From Bacillota bacterium (GTDB taxonomy: Bacteria; Bacillota; Clostridia; Peptostreptococcales; Anaerovoracaceae): 64,000 nucleotides of DNA. Below, piece after piece: positions 8,992 through 17,333 of this stretch (within the stretch, counting starts at the first letter, position 1; each line of letters begins with the position of its first letter). The notes beneath the pieces were generated by a model. That model searched no databases. It saw only the letters and a list, made by a program, of their open reading frames with translations, and was not told the origin of the DNA. Made by a program: the position numbers and the translations under genes. The stretch covers positions 110,401 to 174,400 of the forward strand of contig JAUNFA010000001.1 in assembly GCA_030525285.1 (NCBI GenBank), in the 5' to 3' direction.

Positions 8992-9885
8992 TTAAAGTTC
9001 TGTATATTTCAGGCTGTTGCCCCTGGCTTTTTGGGCTGGATATTTAGCAGCATTAATCGCCATCTTGCGGAGCATCTCCTCCTTAATATTGATATTCGCT
9101 CTGTCTGCCAGCATGATACAATACATCATAACATCCGAAAGTTCTTCGCTGACTCTCTGTCTGTCAAATTTATCACCCCACTGGAAACATTCAAGCAGTT
9201 CCCCGGACTCAATGGTAATGGATTTCGCCAGATTTTCAGGGGTATGAAACTTGTCCCAGTCACGTTCCTTGTTAAATTCTCTGATTTTATCCCTGACCTC
9301 TTTGATATCCCAGTCAGTTACCTCGCTGATACCGCCGTTGTCCTGAAGAATTTTGGCTATCTTTTCCGATGGGTTGAATTCAAGGAACCTTCCCGGACCC
9401 TTCTCATCATTCTTAAACTCGCTCACATAATTCTGCACATAAATCACATCATCCATTTTTACTGCAGCGCGCATTACGGCCACTTTGCCGTTAGGAACCT
9501 TTTTGAGAAGAGCTACCAGCTTCCCGTCTGATGCGTTTTTGTAAAGGTTGCAGATATCATCTACTATTTCATCGTTATATTCATCGAGTCCGTCGGTCTC
9601 TGCAATGACAAAGAGTCTGCACATAAGGAAATATATTCCGTAAACACTGTTATGTGTGGCCTCAAAATCAGAGTATTCTTCATAAGTTTCAAGCTCCACC
9701 TTGGGATTCTTATCAATAAGACTTCTGTTATGAACTGTGTACGTCCATGTGTCATCCTCATCATTGTTTCTGACAGCGGCAATATATTTCTCGCTTTTGT
9801 CATCCATCTCCAGCATTACCTGACCCATGTTCGCAATGCCGTGTTCACGCTCAATATTTTCTGTTTCTATCCAAACAAATCTCAT
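8992..9885 (-). CDS. MazG-like nucleotide pyrophosphohydrolase with unknown N-terminal domain
   Basis: 297 residues. From about 190 onward (EVRDKIREFNKERDWDKFHTPENLAKS, then ESGELLECFQWG and EELSDVMMYCIMLADR) it is an all-alpha NTP pyrophosphatase of the MazG/RS21-C6 type, with the EEL-SD metal-binding signature. It should hydrolyse non-canonical or excess (d)NTPs. The N-terminal 190 residues are acidic and not recognised. Free-standing relatives are only about 110 residues, so this is a fusion. It is followed on the same strand by a NUDIX gene upstream, suggesting a nucleotide-sanitation pair. Confidence 0.8.
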   Translation of the reverse strand: MRFVWIETENIEREHGIANMGQVMLEMDDKSEKYIAAVRNNDEDDTWTYTVHNRSLIDKNPKVELETYEEYSDFEATHNSVYGIYFLMCRLFVIAETDGLDEYNDEIVDDICNLYKNASDGKLVALLKKVPNGKVAVMRAAVKMDDVIYVQNYVSEFKNDEKGPGRFLEFNPSEKIAKILQDNGGISEVTDWDIKEVRDKIREFNKERDWDKFHTPENLAKSITIESGELLECFQWGDKFDRQRVSEELSDVMMYCIMLADRANINIKEEMLRKMAINAAKYPAQKARGNSLKYTEL

Positions 9886-9902
9886 ATATGTTCTCCCGTT
9901 AC

Positions 9903-10403
9903 TTACTCAAAAACTTGTCTGATACTGTCATAATGGAGGAAAATCCCCTCCTTCGCCAGCTTTTTTATCTGTCCGGCATCTGCCAGCATGAAATCATCAG
10001 CCTCTTTCTCCTGAAGTTTCACGTCGCTTTCGTCAAAATCCATGATGAACTTATAAATATCGACGAAATAGTTGTCACCCTCTCCCGGATTCTCGCGATG
10101 GTATGTGAATACATATCCTCCCTCAGCCCCGCTTACATCAAGGCCCGTCTCCTCAAGGACTTCTCTTCTTACAGCTTCCGATGACTTTTCGCCTGCCATT
10201 ACAGCACCACCTGATACTTCCCACCAGCCTGGTGCCCATGCCTTGTTCATAACACGTCTGGTAATCAGATATCGTCCATCTCTGCGTGATATTACTCCCA
10301 GCACGGTAAGATGATACTCGTCATCTGCCAGATTCCAGTCATTCTTTTTCATGGTGCGTCCCGTCAGCTTCTTGTTCTTATCGTAGATATCCCAGTATTC
10401 CAT
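9903..10403 (-). CDS. NUDIX hydrolase
   Basis: 166 residues with a complete Nudix box (GGAVMAGEKSSEAVRREVLEETG), whose RREVLEETG binds the catalytic metal. The N-terminus (YWDIYDKNKKLTGRTMKK) resembles NUDIX proteins of the isopentenyl-diphosphate-isomerase-like/YfcD group. It would cleave a nucleoside diphosphate linked to another moiety; the substrate is not predictable. It is likely in one transcript with the two unknown genes upstream and the MazG-like gene downstream. Confidence 0.88.
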   Translation of the reverse strand: MEYWDIYDKNKKLTGRTMKKNDWNLADDEYHLTVLGVISRRDGRYLITRRVMNKAWAPGWWEVSGGAVMAGEKSSEAVRREVLEETGLDVSGAEGGYVFTYHRENPGEGDNYFVDIYKFIMDFDESDVKLQEKEADDFMLADAGQIKKLAKEGIFLHYDSIRQVFE

Positions 10404-10412
10404 GTTATCACC

Positions 10413-10979
10413 TTATCCCAGTGCAATAGTCACGCCAATATTAAACATGGCCTGAACGAAGCCGTGAAGGATTTCTTCTTCCAGAACTCTCTCACCCGCG
10501 GTTCGCTTAGCAAGAAAAACGCCCTGACTTGCTACTGTATCCAGATACTTTTTCTTATCTGAACCCGGTTTAGCATCTACGTTTTCACATGCCATCTGAT
10601 ACGCGTCGTATGCCTTGAAGAGTCCGTTAAGATCATTTACTTCATCATCTGTAAAATGTCCCAGAGTCTTCCCTTTCTGCTTCTGAGTGAAGATTGTCAT
10701 CATACCCGCACCCATAGCGTGTACACCCATAACCATAAGGAATGTGTCCGGCTGAGCCTGGCGAAGAACCGTAATCTGTTCCTCATTCATGTGTGAATCA
10801 TAAAGGGTTGCCAGAATTCCTCTATCGTCATAAATAAATTTCATCTGCGGTTCTTTGATAACCTTAGCCTCATATAATCTGCCGATAATATCTGTCATTA
10901 TGGTCTCATTCACCTTCCACTGAAGTGATTCGGAGTTCGCTGATTCTTCCGGATTAGGTACTACTTTTAAATCTGTCAT
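10413..10979 (-). CDS. Conserved-looking protein of unknown function
   Basis: 188 residues, soluble and acidic, with no recognised domain. Start 10979 (MTDLKVVPNP) follows AAGAAAGAGGA; a further upstream in-frame ATG lacks a site. The middle, including GVHAMGAGMMTIFTQKQKGKTL, is Gly/Met-rich but not clearly membrane-spanning. It lies nine bases before the NUDIX gene and about 50 bases after another unknown gene of similar size, so the pair probably works in one pathway. Function cannot be given. Confidence 0.7.
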   Translation of the reverse strand: MTDLKVVPNPEESANSESLQWKVNETIMTDIIGRLYEAKVIKEPQMKFIYDDRGILATLYDSHMNEEQITVLRQAQPDTFLMVMGVHAMGAGMMTIFTQKQKGKTLGHFTDDEVNDLNGLFKAYDAYQMACENVDAKPGSDKKKYLDTVASQGVFLAKRTAGERVLEEEILHGFVQAMFNIGVTIALG

Positions 10980-11028
10980 TATTCTGTTCCTCTTTCTTAA
11001 TTTCATTTATGTCAACTGGCAGTGAATG

Positions 11029-11523
11029 TTATTCAACCACTACCCCTGCAATGGCACTGTCGATTTCCTCCGCAAGTTCACGGAGCACCTGCCCCATTGC
11101 AGCTACAATCTCTTCTTCTGTGTATTCGCCGTTAAAGCAGATTACCTCTGCTATGACTTCGTTGTCGAATTTGTCCAGATATGGTGAATCCTTCGCCGAT
11201 TTGCCCTCCAAATCATATGTGGCATTGTCATCATATTCACCCATCTTGCGTGTTGCTGCCTGCTCATCAAGAAATACTCTCACCAGCATTGCCTGAGCTC
11301 TTGTCTTAGCTTCTCTGATTATGTCTTCCTTGCCCGGGTTGTTTATCATTAAAGTATTCGCCATGCTAACCGTCAGATATCCCATATTGAGACAGTCATA
11401 CATGTACTTGAAATATACCATTTCAGGTTTTTTCTCAGTAAGCTTAATGGTTGCATTTTCGCTCATGTTCTTGCACATGTTATATATGAGTCCGTACAAA
11501 TTGTTTTCGTTGAATTTCGTCAT
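11029..11523 (-). CDS. Hypothetical protein, first gene of small operon
   Basis: 164 residues, helical and acidic at the C-terminus (EVICFNGEYTEEEIVAAMGQVLRELAEEI). Start 11523 is set by GGAGG eight bases upstream, preferred over an ATG five codons earlier. No family recognised. It heads a same-strand run of four genes (unknown, unknown, NUDIX, MazG-like). Confidence 0.7.
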   Translation of the reverse strand: MTKFNENNLYGLIYNMCKNMSENATIKLTEKKPEMVYFKYMYDCLNMGYLTVSMANTLMINNPGKEDIIREAKTRAQAMLVRVFLDEQAATRKMGEYDDNATYDLEGKSAKDSPYLDKFDNEVIAEVICFNGEYTEEEIVAAMGQVLRELAEEIDSAIAGVVVE

Positions 11524-11660
11524 TCCACATACCTCCATATCGTACTATTATACCACTTCTTTACTGTTTCTAACAAAGAATATAATCTGTACTGCTGTCA
11601 TACATTGTATGATATACTTTTATTGTAAATTACACTACCCAATATTAAGGAGTTTTCATT

Positions 11661-12584
11661 ATGAATCCGAAAAAATATACTACATCAAACGGAACAACTC
11701 TTCAATACTACTGCAAAGGTTCTGCAGGACCTAAGCTTGTAATGCTTCATGCTCAGGGCACATCCTCAAAATCCTTTGAAGATGTGGCAGATGTTCTGTC
11801 AAGAGGAATGCAGGTATACTTAATCGACTGTCCTGGTCACGGAGGAAGCAGTAAGGACCCTTCCCTCTATACCCTTGCAGGATGCGGAGACGCTATTCTG
11901 GAACTTATCACTAATGAGATAGGCGGTCCTATTGCTCTTCTGGGACACTCATCCGGAGGTCTTATAGCTGCTTACATCGCTTCCAAATCCGTTCTGTGCG
12001 CGCGACTTATACTTGAAGATGCTCCACTGTTTTCCTGCGTCGGCGAAAGACGAAAGCAGATGTATAATTATGTAGATCTTTCCACAGTGTGCCACAATTA
12101 TCTGGCATCAGGAAGTGACGATGACTTCGTCCTGTACTATTTTGAAAATCAGTACGCGTGGAACTTTTTCCCTGAAAAGACACGTGAGAAAACCCGAAAA
12201 AAATTCATCGCCAGCGCTCGTAAGAGCAGAGCAAAGCATCCATCAAAGGATCTTAAGGTAATGTTCTGGCCTGGTGAGGCTTTTATCGGCATGAATGATT
12301 ACGATCCCAGATTCGGTGAAGCTTTCTATACTGATTCATTTAACGAAGGTATAGACTACGAGAAACTTCTTGGAGGAATAAAGTGTCGTACCCTGTTCAT
12401 GAAAGCAACCTGCAAAAGGGGAGAAGATGGTATTTTCCAGGGAGCTCTGACTGATGAAGAGCTGGAGCATGTACTTGAGTGCATACCTCGTGTCGAAGCA
12501 GAACATTTTCACTGTGGTCATGGTATTCACGTCGATAGAAACGGGGATTTTAACAGAAGCATCAAAAGCTTTATAATGAAATAA
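11661..12584 (+). CDS. Alpha/beta-fold hydrolase
   Basis: 307 residues. The nucleophile elbow is GHSSGG (Ser in ALLGHSSGGLIAAYIAS). An early strand-loop has VMLHAQGTSSKSF, where the usual HG oxyanion motif is HAQG. The likely catalytic His is in HFHCGHGIHVDR near residue 290, and an acidic residue precedes it. It has no signal peptide, so it is cytoplasmic. Substrate unknown; esterase or peptidase are both possible. It has its own promoter region and ends at the terminator at 12659. Confidence 0.88.
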   Translation: MNPKKYTTSNGTTLQYYCKGSAGPKLVMLHAQGTSSKSFEDVADVLSRGMQVYLIDCPGHGGSSKDPSLYTLAGCGDAILELITNEIGGPIALLGHSSGGLIAAYIASKSVLCARLILEDAPLFSCVGERRKQMYNYVDLSTVCHNYLASGSDDDFVLYYFENQYAWNFFPEKTREKTRKKFIASARKSRAKHPSKDLKVMFWPGEAFIGMNDYDPRFGEAFYTDSFNEGIDYEKLLGGIKCRTLFMKATCKRGEDGIFQGALTDEELEHVLECIPRVEAEHFHCGHGIHVDRNGDFNRSIKSFIMK

Positions 12585-12658
12585 TCCCGAATTTCCCCTA
12601 ATGCAACGCCAAAATCAGGGTTATTCAGGATTTTATGATTATAATGCAAAAAATAAAC

Positions 12659-12699
12659 TACCGGGAGAATGATTGCGGTTTAATCTTCATCTCCCGGTA
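12659..12699. terminator. Bidirectional intrinsic terminator
   Basis: ACCGGGAGA and TCTCCCGGT form a 9-bp stem, with further pairing inside the loop, between the converging hydrolase and thrH genes. Flanks are A-rich on the left and T-rich (TATTGTTATTT) on the right. Confidence 0.8.
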
Positions 12700-12722
12700 T
12701 TGTTATTTAACGATTCATGTTT

Positions 12723-13331
12723 TTACAGAGCTGCCTTAATCGCTTCAAGCAGTTCGTCGTATTCTTCATATGCAGGAATGTCCGGATATTCAGCTTTGAT
12801 TGCGTCTGTTGACTTGAAAAGGAATCCTGCCTTGCTTGCCTGAATCATCTCCAGGTCATTATGGCTGTCACCACTTGCGATTGTTTCAAATCCACATGAC
12901 TGAAGAGCTTTGACTGTAGTCAGCTTGGAATGGGCACATCTCATTCTGTGGCCTGTAATTGTGCCATCCTCTGCAACATCAAGAGTATTGCAAAAGAGTG
13001 TAGGCCATCCCAGTTTCTTCATGAGAGGCTGTCCGAACTGTGTGAATGTATCGCTGAGAACGATTACCTCTGTAATCTGTCTAAGCTCATCCAGAAATTC
13101 CTTAGCTCCTGGAATAGGATCAATCCTGCTGATTGTTTCCTGAATCTCCTTAAGTCCAAGTCCATGCTCTCTAAGAATGTCAATTCTGTATCTCATGAGC
13201 TTATCGTAATCAGGCTCATCTCTTGTGGTTCTCTTAAGTTCTTCAATGCCTGTTTCCTCTGCGAAGGCAATCCAGATCTCCGGTACCAGTACGCCTTCCA
13301 TATCAAGGCATATGACGTTTAAATTGCTCAT
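12723..13331 (-). CDS. thrH: ThrH-type phosphoserine phosphatase / homoserine phosphotransferase
   Basis: 202 residues of the HAD superfamily. Motif I is CLDMEGVLVPE, in which the usual second Asp is replaced by Glu, as in ThrH of Pseudomonas. Motif II is VIVLSDTF. Motif III/IV is ASGDSHNDLEMI. ThrH removes phosphate from phosphoserine and can transfer it to homoserine, linking serine and threonine synthesis. The start at 13331 follows AAGGAG eight bases upstream. It is transcribed alone. Confidence 0.88.
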   Translation of the reverse strand: MSNLNVICLDMEGVLVPEIWIAFAEETGIEELKRTTRDEPDYDKLMRYRIDILREHGLGLKEIQETISRIDPIPGAKEFLDELRQITEVIVLSDTFTQFGQPLMKKLGWPTLFCNTLDVAEDGTITGHRMRCAHSKLTTVKALQSCGFETIASGDSHNDLEMIQASKAGFLFKSTDAIKAEYPDIPAYEEYDELLEAIKAAL

Positions 13332-13539
13332 AACTATTCTCCTTTTCATGATATATTAGTTCATAATATCATAAGCACTGAACCATTTCAACGACTCCCT
13401 TTGTTATGCACACCGGATTTTGCAGACTTTATCCAACTCTCCCCTAAAGGGCAATAGTTGTTTTTTAATTGCTCCATGTTATAATTGTTGTATTAGTTAT
13501 TATCCTGTGCAGATAATGACAGCAAGGAGTATTTTGATT

Positions 13540-13911
13540 ATGGCAGATATGAATAACCGTAACGAACAAGTAAGAATAGTACAGGAAACCGTTGCAGGTA
13601 AAGAGATTACTCTTGCCCACGTTATCGGCGGTCCTGCTCCCATTGTATATACCAAGCTGGGACTTAATCCACAGATTGACTACAGCACTTCAGCCATAGG
13701 CATAATGAACATGACACCTATGGAGTCAGTAGTAATCGCTTCTGATATCGCAGTCAAAAGCGGTGATATTTATCTGGGTTTCGCTGACAGATTTTCAGGC
13801 ACTCTGATTATTACCGGCGAACTGGCCGCTGTCGAAAATGCAATTCAGGAAGTAGTCAGATATTTCCGTGACGATTTAGGATATGTATCATGTCCTATAA
13901 CCAAGAGGTAA
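13540..13911 (+). CDS. EutS/PduU-type bacterial microcompartment shell protein (copy 1)
   Basis: 123 residues matching the circularly permuted single-BMC-domain family (EutS/PduU): VAGKEITLAHVIGG, IGIMNMTPMESVVIASDIAVKSGDIYLGFADRFSGTL. These proteins form flat hexamers with an added beta-barrel in the shell facets of microcompartments. The start at 13540 follows AAGGAG; upstream in-frame ATGs lack sites. It is four bases from a paralogous gene and 488 bases from a EutP-like GTPase. No other shell protein or cargo enzyme lies in the window. Confidence 0.9.
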   Translation: MADMNNRNEQVRIVQETVAGKEITLAHVIGGPAPIVYTKLGLNPQIDYSTSAIGIMNMTPMESVVIASDIAVKSGDIYLGFADRFSGTLIITGELAAVENAIQEVVRYFRDDLGYVSCPITKR

Positions 13912-13915
13912 AATC

Positions 13916-14350
13916 ATGACCGAACGTATGGACCGAGACAGTGTTCTTTACAGAATATATGGCAGAGCAATCGAACGGGCGAAGACCGGTTCGGGGCAGA
14001 TACGTTCAGTTCAGGTAACCACTCCCGGTAAGGAGATTACTTTGGCTCACGTTATCGGCTCTCCGGAACACGAGGTTTACGAAAACCTTGCCCTCGAAAT
14101 AGGATTTCACGAAGGTTTCAAGCATCACGGAGCCATGGGCATCATAAACATCACCCCGCCTGAATCCTCTATTATTGCAGCTGATATTGCTGTTAAGGCA
14201 GGCGACATTGATGTCGGATTCATGGACAGATTCAGCGGTACTCTGATTATTACAGGACCTCGCGCTGATGTAAATGAAGCCATGAGAGACAATCTCGATT
14301 ATTTTGAAAAGGTTCTCAAATATCGCGTATGCGAAATTTCACAGTTATAG
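13916..14350 (+). CDS. EutS/PduU-type microcompartment shell protein (copy 2, N-terminal extension)
   Basis: 144 residues. The BMC domain from about residue 33 (VTTPGKEITLAHVIGS, IINITPPESSIIAADIAVKAGDIDVGFMDRFSGTL) is a clear paralogue of the preceding gene. It carries about 30 extra N-terminal residues (RDSVLYRIYGRAIERAKTG region) with amphipathic character, and an insert near GFHEGFKHHGAMG. The extension could be a docking helix or could plug the central barrel. It was likely derived by local duplication and could build mixed hexamers with copy 1. Confidence 0.88.
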   Translation: MTERMDRDSVLYRIYGRAIERAKTGSGQIRSVQVTTPGKEITLAHVIGSPEHEVYENLALEIGFHEGFKHHGAMGIINITPPESSIIAADIAVKAGDIDVGFMDRFSGTLIITGPRADVNEAMRDNLDYFEKVLKYRVCEISQL

Positions 14351-14398
14351 ACCTGCTACAGTTTAACGGCGCAACATTAAGAAAGGAGGCAGGGTCCC

Positions 14399-14989
14399 AT
14401 GGCACTAAGTGCTTCAGAATTAAATGATCTGGAATATCAACAGGCGAAACATGACTCTACCGAGCTTCTGATAGATGGTAAACGAGTCCGTAAGCTGTTT
14501 CTAGCTGGTCGTTCCGAAGCTGGTAAGACTACGCTTATCCAGGCTCTCAAGGGTGACGACATCAATTACGACAAGACTCAGTACATTAACAGCTGGGACA
14601 TTTTTATCGATACACCCGGTGAATATTACGAATCCAAATATTCATCATCTTCCGTAGCGCTTTGCTGTTTCTCTTTCGAAAGTGATCTTGTGGGAATTCT
14701 TGCCGGAGCTGACGAACCATGGAGTATTCTAGGTTATGGACTTCCTACAGCAATAAACAGACCACTGATTGGAATAGTAACCAAGTGTGACTCGCCTAAG
14801 GCCAACGTTCCCATGGCAAGGCTATGGCTTGAGAATGCAGGTGTCTCCCGAATATTTGAAGTTGATTCAGTTACCGGACGCGGCATACAGGAATTGAGAG
14901 ATTACCTTTTCCAGCCTGTAGACGATCCCATTTCTCTTGAGGAAGCTATTGCTATCCAGCAAAACGGCGGTCAGGAATGGAACGCATAA
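14399..14989 (+). CDS. EutP/PduV-type microcompartment-associated P-loop GTPase
   Basis: 196 residues. The P-loop GRSEAGKTT and early RKLFLAGRSE match EutP/PduV; a DTPGEYYE switch region and the GTPase specificity motif TKCD (where NKxD is usual) follow. The domain starts near residue 28, whereas typical EutP begins almost at the P-loop strand, so there is an N-terminal extension of about 27 residues. PduV associates with the outside of microcompartments and their movement. GAAAGGAGG precedes the ATG. It is cotranscribed with the two shell genes and ends at a strong terminator. Confidence 0.88.
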   Translation: MALSASELNDLEYQQAKHDSTELLIDGKRVRKLFLAGRSEAGKTTLIQALKGDDINYDKTQYINSWDIFIDTPGEYYESKYSSSSVALCCFSFESDLVGILAGADEPWSILGYGLPTAINRPLIGIVTKCDSPKANVPMARLWLENAGVSRIFEVDSVTGRGIQELRDYLFQPVDDPISLEEAIAIQQNGGQEWNA

Positions 14990-15008
14990 ACAATTTAATC
15001 AGCAAACA

Positions 15009-15046
15009 AAAATGTTGCATTAAGTATAAGTTTAATGCAACATTTT
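15009..15046. terminator. Bidirectional intrinsic terminator
   Basis: A 15-bp perfect stem (AAAATGTTGCATTAA / TTAATGCAACATTTT) with an 8-base loop separates the microcompartment cluster from the converging metY operon. Confidence 0.9.
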
Positions 15047-15058
15047 TTGTTTTGAAAT

Positions 15059-16342
15059 TTAAAGTATATCCAGCGCCTGCTTAAGATCGTAAATCAGATC
15101 TTCTTTATCTTCAAGACCGCAGGACATTCTTACAAGGCCTGCAGGGATTCCTGCTTCTTCGAGCTGAGCGTCCGACATCTGTCTGTGAGTTGAAGTTGCA
15201 GGATTCAGACAGCATGTTCTGGCATCAGCAACGTGAGTTTCTATTGCAGCCAGTTTAAGTGCTTTCATGAACTTTTCGGCAGCCTGCCTTCCACCCTTAA
15301 CAACAAAGGAAACTACACCGCATCCACCCTTTGGCAGATATTTCTGAGCAGTTTCATAATATGGATCCGACTTGAGTCCTGAATAGTTCACCTTCTCAAC
15401 CATTGGATGACTTTCAAGGAATTCAGCAACAGCCTGACCATTCTCAACGTGTCTTGCCATTCTCACATGAAGTGACTCAAGACCCATATTCAGATAGAAA
15501 GCATGCTGAGGTGACTGAATTGAACCCAAATCTCTCATTAACTGAGCCGTTGCTTTCGTAATAAATGCACCTTCTTTGCCAAACTTTTCGGCATAAGTAA
15601 TGCCATGATATGATTCGTCAGGCGTACAAAGTCCCGGATATTTATCGGCATGTGCCATCCAGTCGAATTTACCGCTGTCAATAATAGCTCCCCCTACAGC
15701 TACACCGTGACCGTCCATATATTTTGTAGTTGAATGAGTCACAATATCTGCGCCCCATTCAATTGGTCTGCAGTTTACCGGTGTAGGGAATGTATTGTCT
15801 ACAACAAGCGGAACACCGTGTTCATGCGCAACCTTTGCGAAAAGTTCAATGTCGAGAACCGTCAGTGCAGGATTGGCAATTGTTTCTCCGAACATTACCT
15901 TTGTGTTGTCACGGAAAGCTGCATTCAGTTCTTCCTCTGTAGCTTCCGGCGATACGAATGTCACGTCAATTCCCATCTTGGCCATTGTCGCATAAATCAG
16001 ATTGAATGTACCTCCATAAATAGATGATGAGGCTACAATATGGCTTCCGCATTCACATATGTTAAAAAGTGCGAAGAAGTTAGCAGCCTGACCTGAAGAT
16101 GTCAGCATTGCAGCTGTTCCTCCTTCAAGTTCAGCCAGTTTAGCTGCAACGTAGTCATTAGTAGGGTTTGCCAGTCTTGTATAAAAATAACCTTCAGCCT
16201 CTAAATCAAAGAGTGCTCCCATATCTTCACTTGTTGCATATTTAAACGTTGTAGACTGTACAATGGGAATCTGCCTCGGTTCTCCATTGCCTGGAGCATA
16301 TCCGCCCTGTACACACTTTGTATTGATTTTGTAATCGCTCAT
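15059..16342 (-). CDS. metY: O-acetylhomoserine aminocarboxypropyltransferase (sulfhydrylase)
   Basis: 427 residues of the Cys/Met-metabolism PLP family. The PLP lysine is in THSTTKYMDGHG; family marks include QSTTFKYATSEDM, NPTNDYVAAKLAELEGGTAAMLTSSGQAA and the C-terminal ATSTHRQMSD. The length and motifs fit MetY rather than MetB/MetC. It makes homocysteine from O-acetylhomoserine and sulfide, or methionine from methanethiol. AAGGAG lies eight bases before the ATG. It is 55 bases downstream of the class II aldolase gene, on the same strand. Confidence 0.93.
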   Translation of the reverse strand: MSDYKINTKCVQGGYAPGNGEPRQIPIVQSTTFKYATSEDMGALFDLEAEGYFYTRLANPTNDYVAAKLAELEGGTAAMLTSSGQAANFFALFNICECGSHIVASSSIYGGTFNLIYATMAKMGIDVTFVSPEATEEELNAAFRDNTKVMFGETIANPALTVLDIELFAKVAHEHGVPLVVDNTFPTPVNCRPIEWGADIVTHSTTKYMDGHGVAVGGAIIDSGKFDWMAHADKYPGLCTPDESYHGITYAEKFGKEGAFITKATAQLMRDLGSIQSPQHAFYLNMGLESLHVRMARHVENGQAVAEFLESHPMVEKVNYSGLKSDPYYETAQKYLPKGGCGVVSFVVKGGRQAAEKFMKALKLAAIETHVADARTCCLNPATSTHRQMSDAQLEEAGIPAGLVRMSCGLEDKEDLIYDLKQALDIL

Positions 16343-16397
16343 CTATTGTTCTCCTTACATAATTATTCCTTGTTGTTAATAATAAACCATTATATAG

Positions 16398-17249
16398 TTA
16401 TCGGTCAACACCCTTGAGCAGAGAATATTTTTTCTTGTATATCATTCTCATATACAGACACTCCCAGGTTCGTATAGGTTTGCTTCCTGTCATTTTCGCC
16501 GCAAGTCCTGCAAGACAATTCTTATCCACTACCATGCGTACTGCTTCCACATCTTCACCGTATTGTGCGGCGACTGTCTGGGGATCGTAATTTTTCATGC
16601 TCAGATGTGTACCGAACATTTGAGCAAAATCATCAAGGTAAACCCCTATTCTATCTTCTTTCCAGTCTCCTGACGAATTCATGACTACACCTGTATTTTG
16701 CAGAAAATCTCCGCATGCTTCTTCAAGAGCATATGCCGCTTCAAAGGCCTCATCACGATCTCTGCCAAAGCATACAGCGCCGTGGTTGCTCATCAGAATT
16801 GCACGCGTTTCATGCCTTTTGAGCACTTTAGCAACTCCCGATGCCACCGCCTTTGATCCAGGAAGTCCATATTCAGCACATGGCACACCAAATTCGATTC
16901 CCGGATATTTCTTCGCAAATTTTATCTCCTTAAGACCCATAGCCGCCACTGCTGATGCATTGGTCTGATGTGTATGTATAATAAATCCTGCGTCAGCTCT
17001 CATCTTATAAATTACCCTGTGGACCTTCTTTTCACCCGATGGTTTAACATCTCCCTCATAGCTCAGATCTTTTAGATTCAGGGTTATAATTTCATCTTCT
17101 GTCAGAGTATCATAGGCTTTGCCACTTGCCGTTACAGCAAAGTGATTATCGTCAGTTCGCACACTTACATTTCCCCAGGTTCTTGCTATTAGCCCGCTTC
17201 GACAAAGTTCCCTGCCTGCATCTATAACCTGTTGTTTCAATAAATCCAT
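16398..17249 (-). CDS. Class II aldolase/adducin family protein
   Basis: 283 residues. The metal-binding residues of L-fuculose-phosphate-type aldolases are visible: Glu in PSGEKKVH, the pair in IIHTHQTNA (HTH), and His in ILMSNHGAV. The N-terminal RELCRSGLIARTWGNVSVR matches the family start. It is about 65 residues longer than FucA at the C-terminus. The family splits sugar phosphates to dihydroxyacetone phosphate plus an aldehyde; some members act on 5-methylthioribulose-1-phosphate in methionine salvage. Lying beside metY makes that role plausible but unproven. Confidence 0.88.
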   Translation of the reverse strand: MDLLKQQVIDAGRELCRSGLIARTWGNVSVRTDDNHFAVTASGKAYDTLTEDEIITLNLKDLSYEGDVKPSGEKKVHRVIYKMRADAGFIIHTHQTNASAVAAMGLKEIKFAKKYPGIEFGVPCAEYGLPGSKAVASGVAKVLKRHETRAILMSNHGAVCFGRDRDEAFEAAYALEEACGDFLQNTGVVMNSSGDWKEDRIGVYLDDFAQMFGTHLSMKNYDPQTVAAQYGEDVEAVRMVVDKNCLAGLAAKMTGSKPIRTWECLYMRMIYKKKYSLLKGVDR

Positions 17250-17298
17250 GCTCCTCTTCCTCCTCCGGTGCTGCAGTGGTCTTGGACTAAAATCATAA

Positions 17299-17324
17299 CA
17301 CCCCTCAATGAAGTTTGAGGGGTG
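17299..17324. terminator. Hairpin downstream of the Ldh2-type gene
   Basis: CACCCCTCAA and TTTGAGGGGTG form a 10-bp stem just past the dehydrogenase stop codon. The minus-strand T-tract is weak (TTATGATTTTAG), so read-through into the aldolase gene is possible. Confidence 0.55.
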
Positions 17325-17333
17325 AGGTCTTAT

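Noticed and set aside
15059..16397. SAM riboswitch upstream of metY
   Set aside because: Only 55 bases separate metY from the aldolase gene, with no room for the aptamer and no conserved core.
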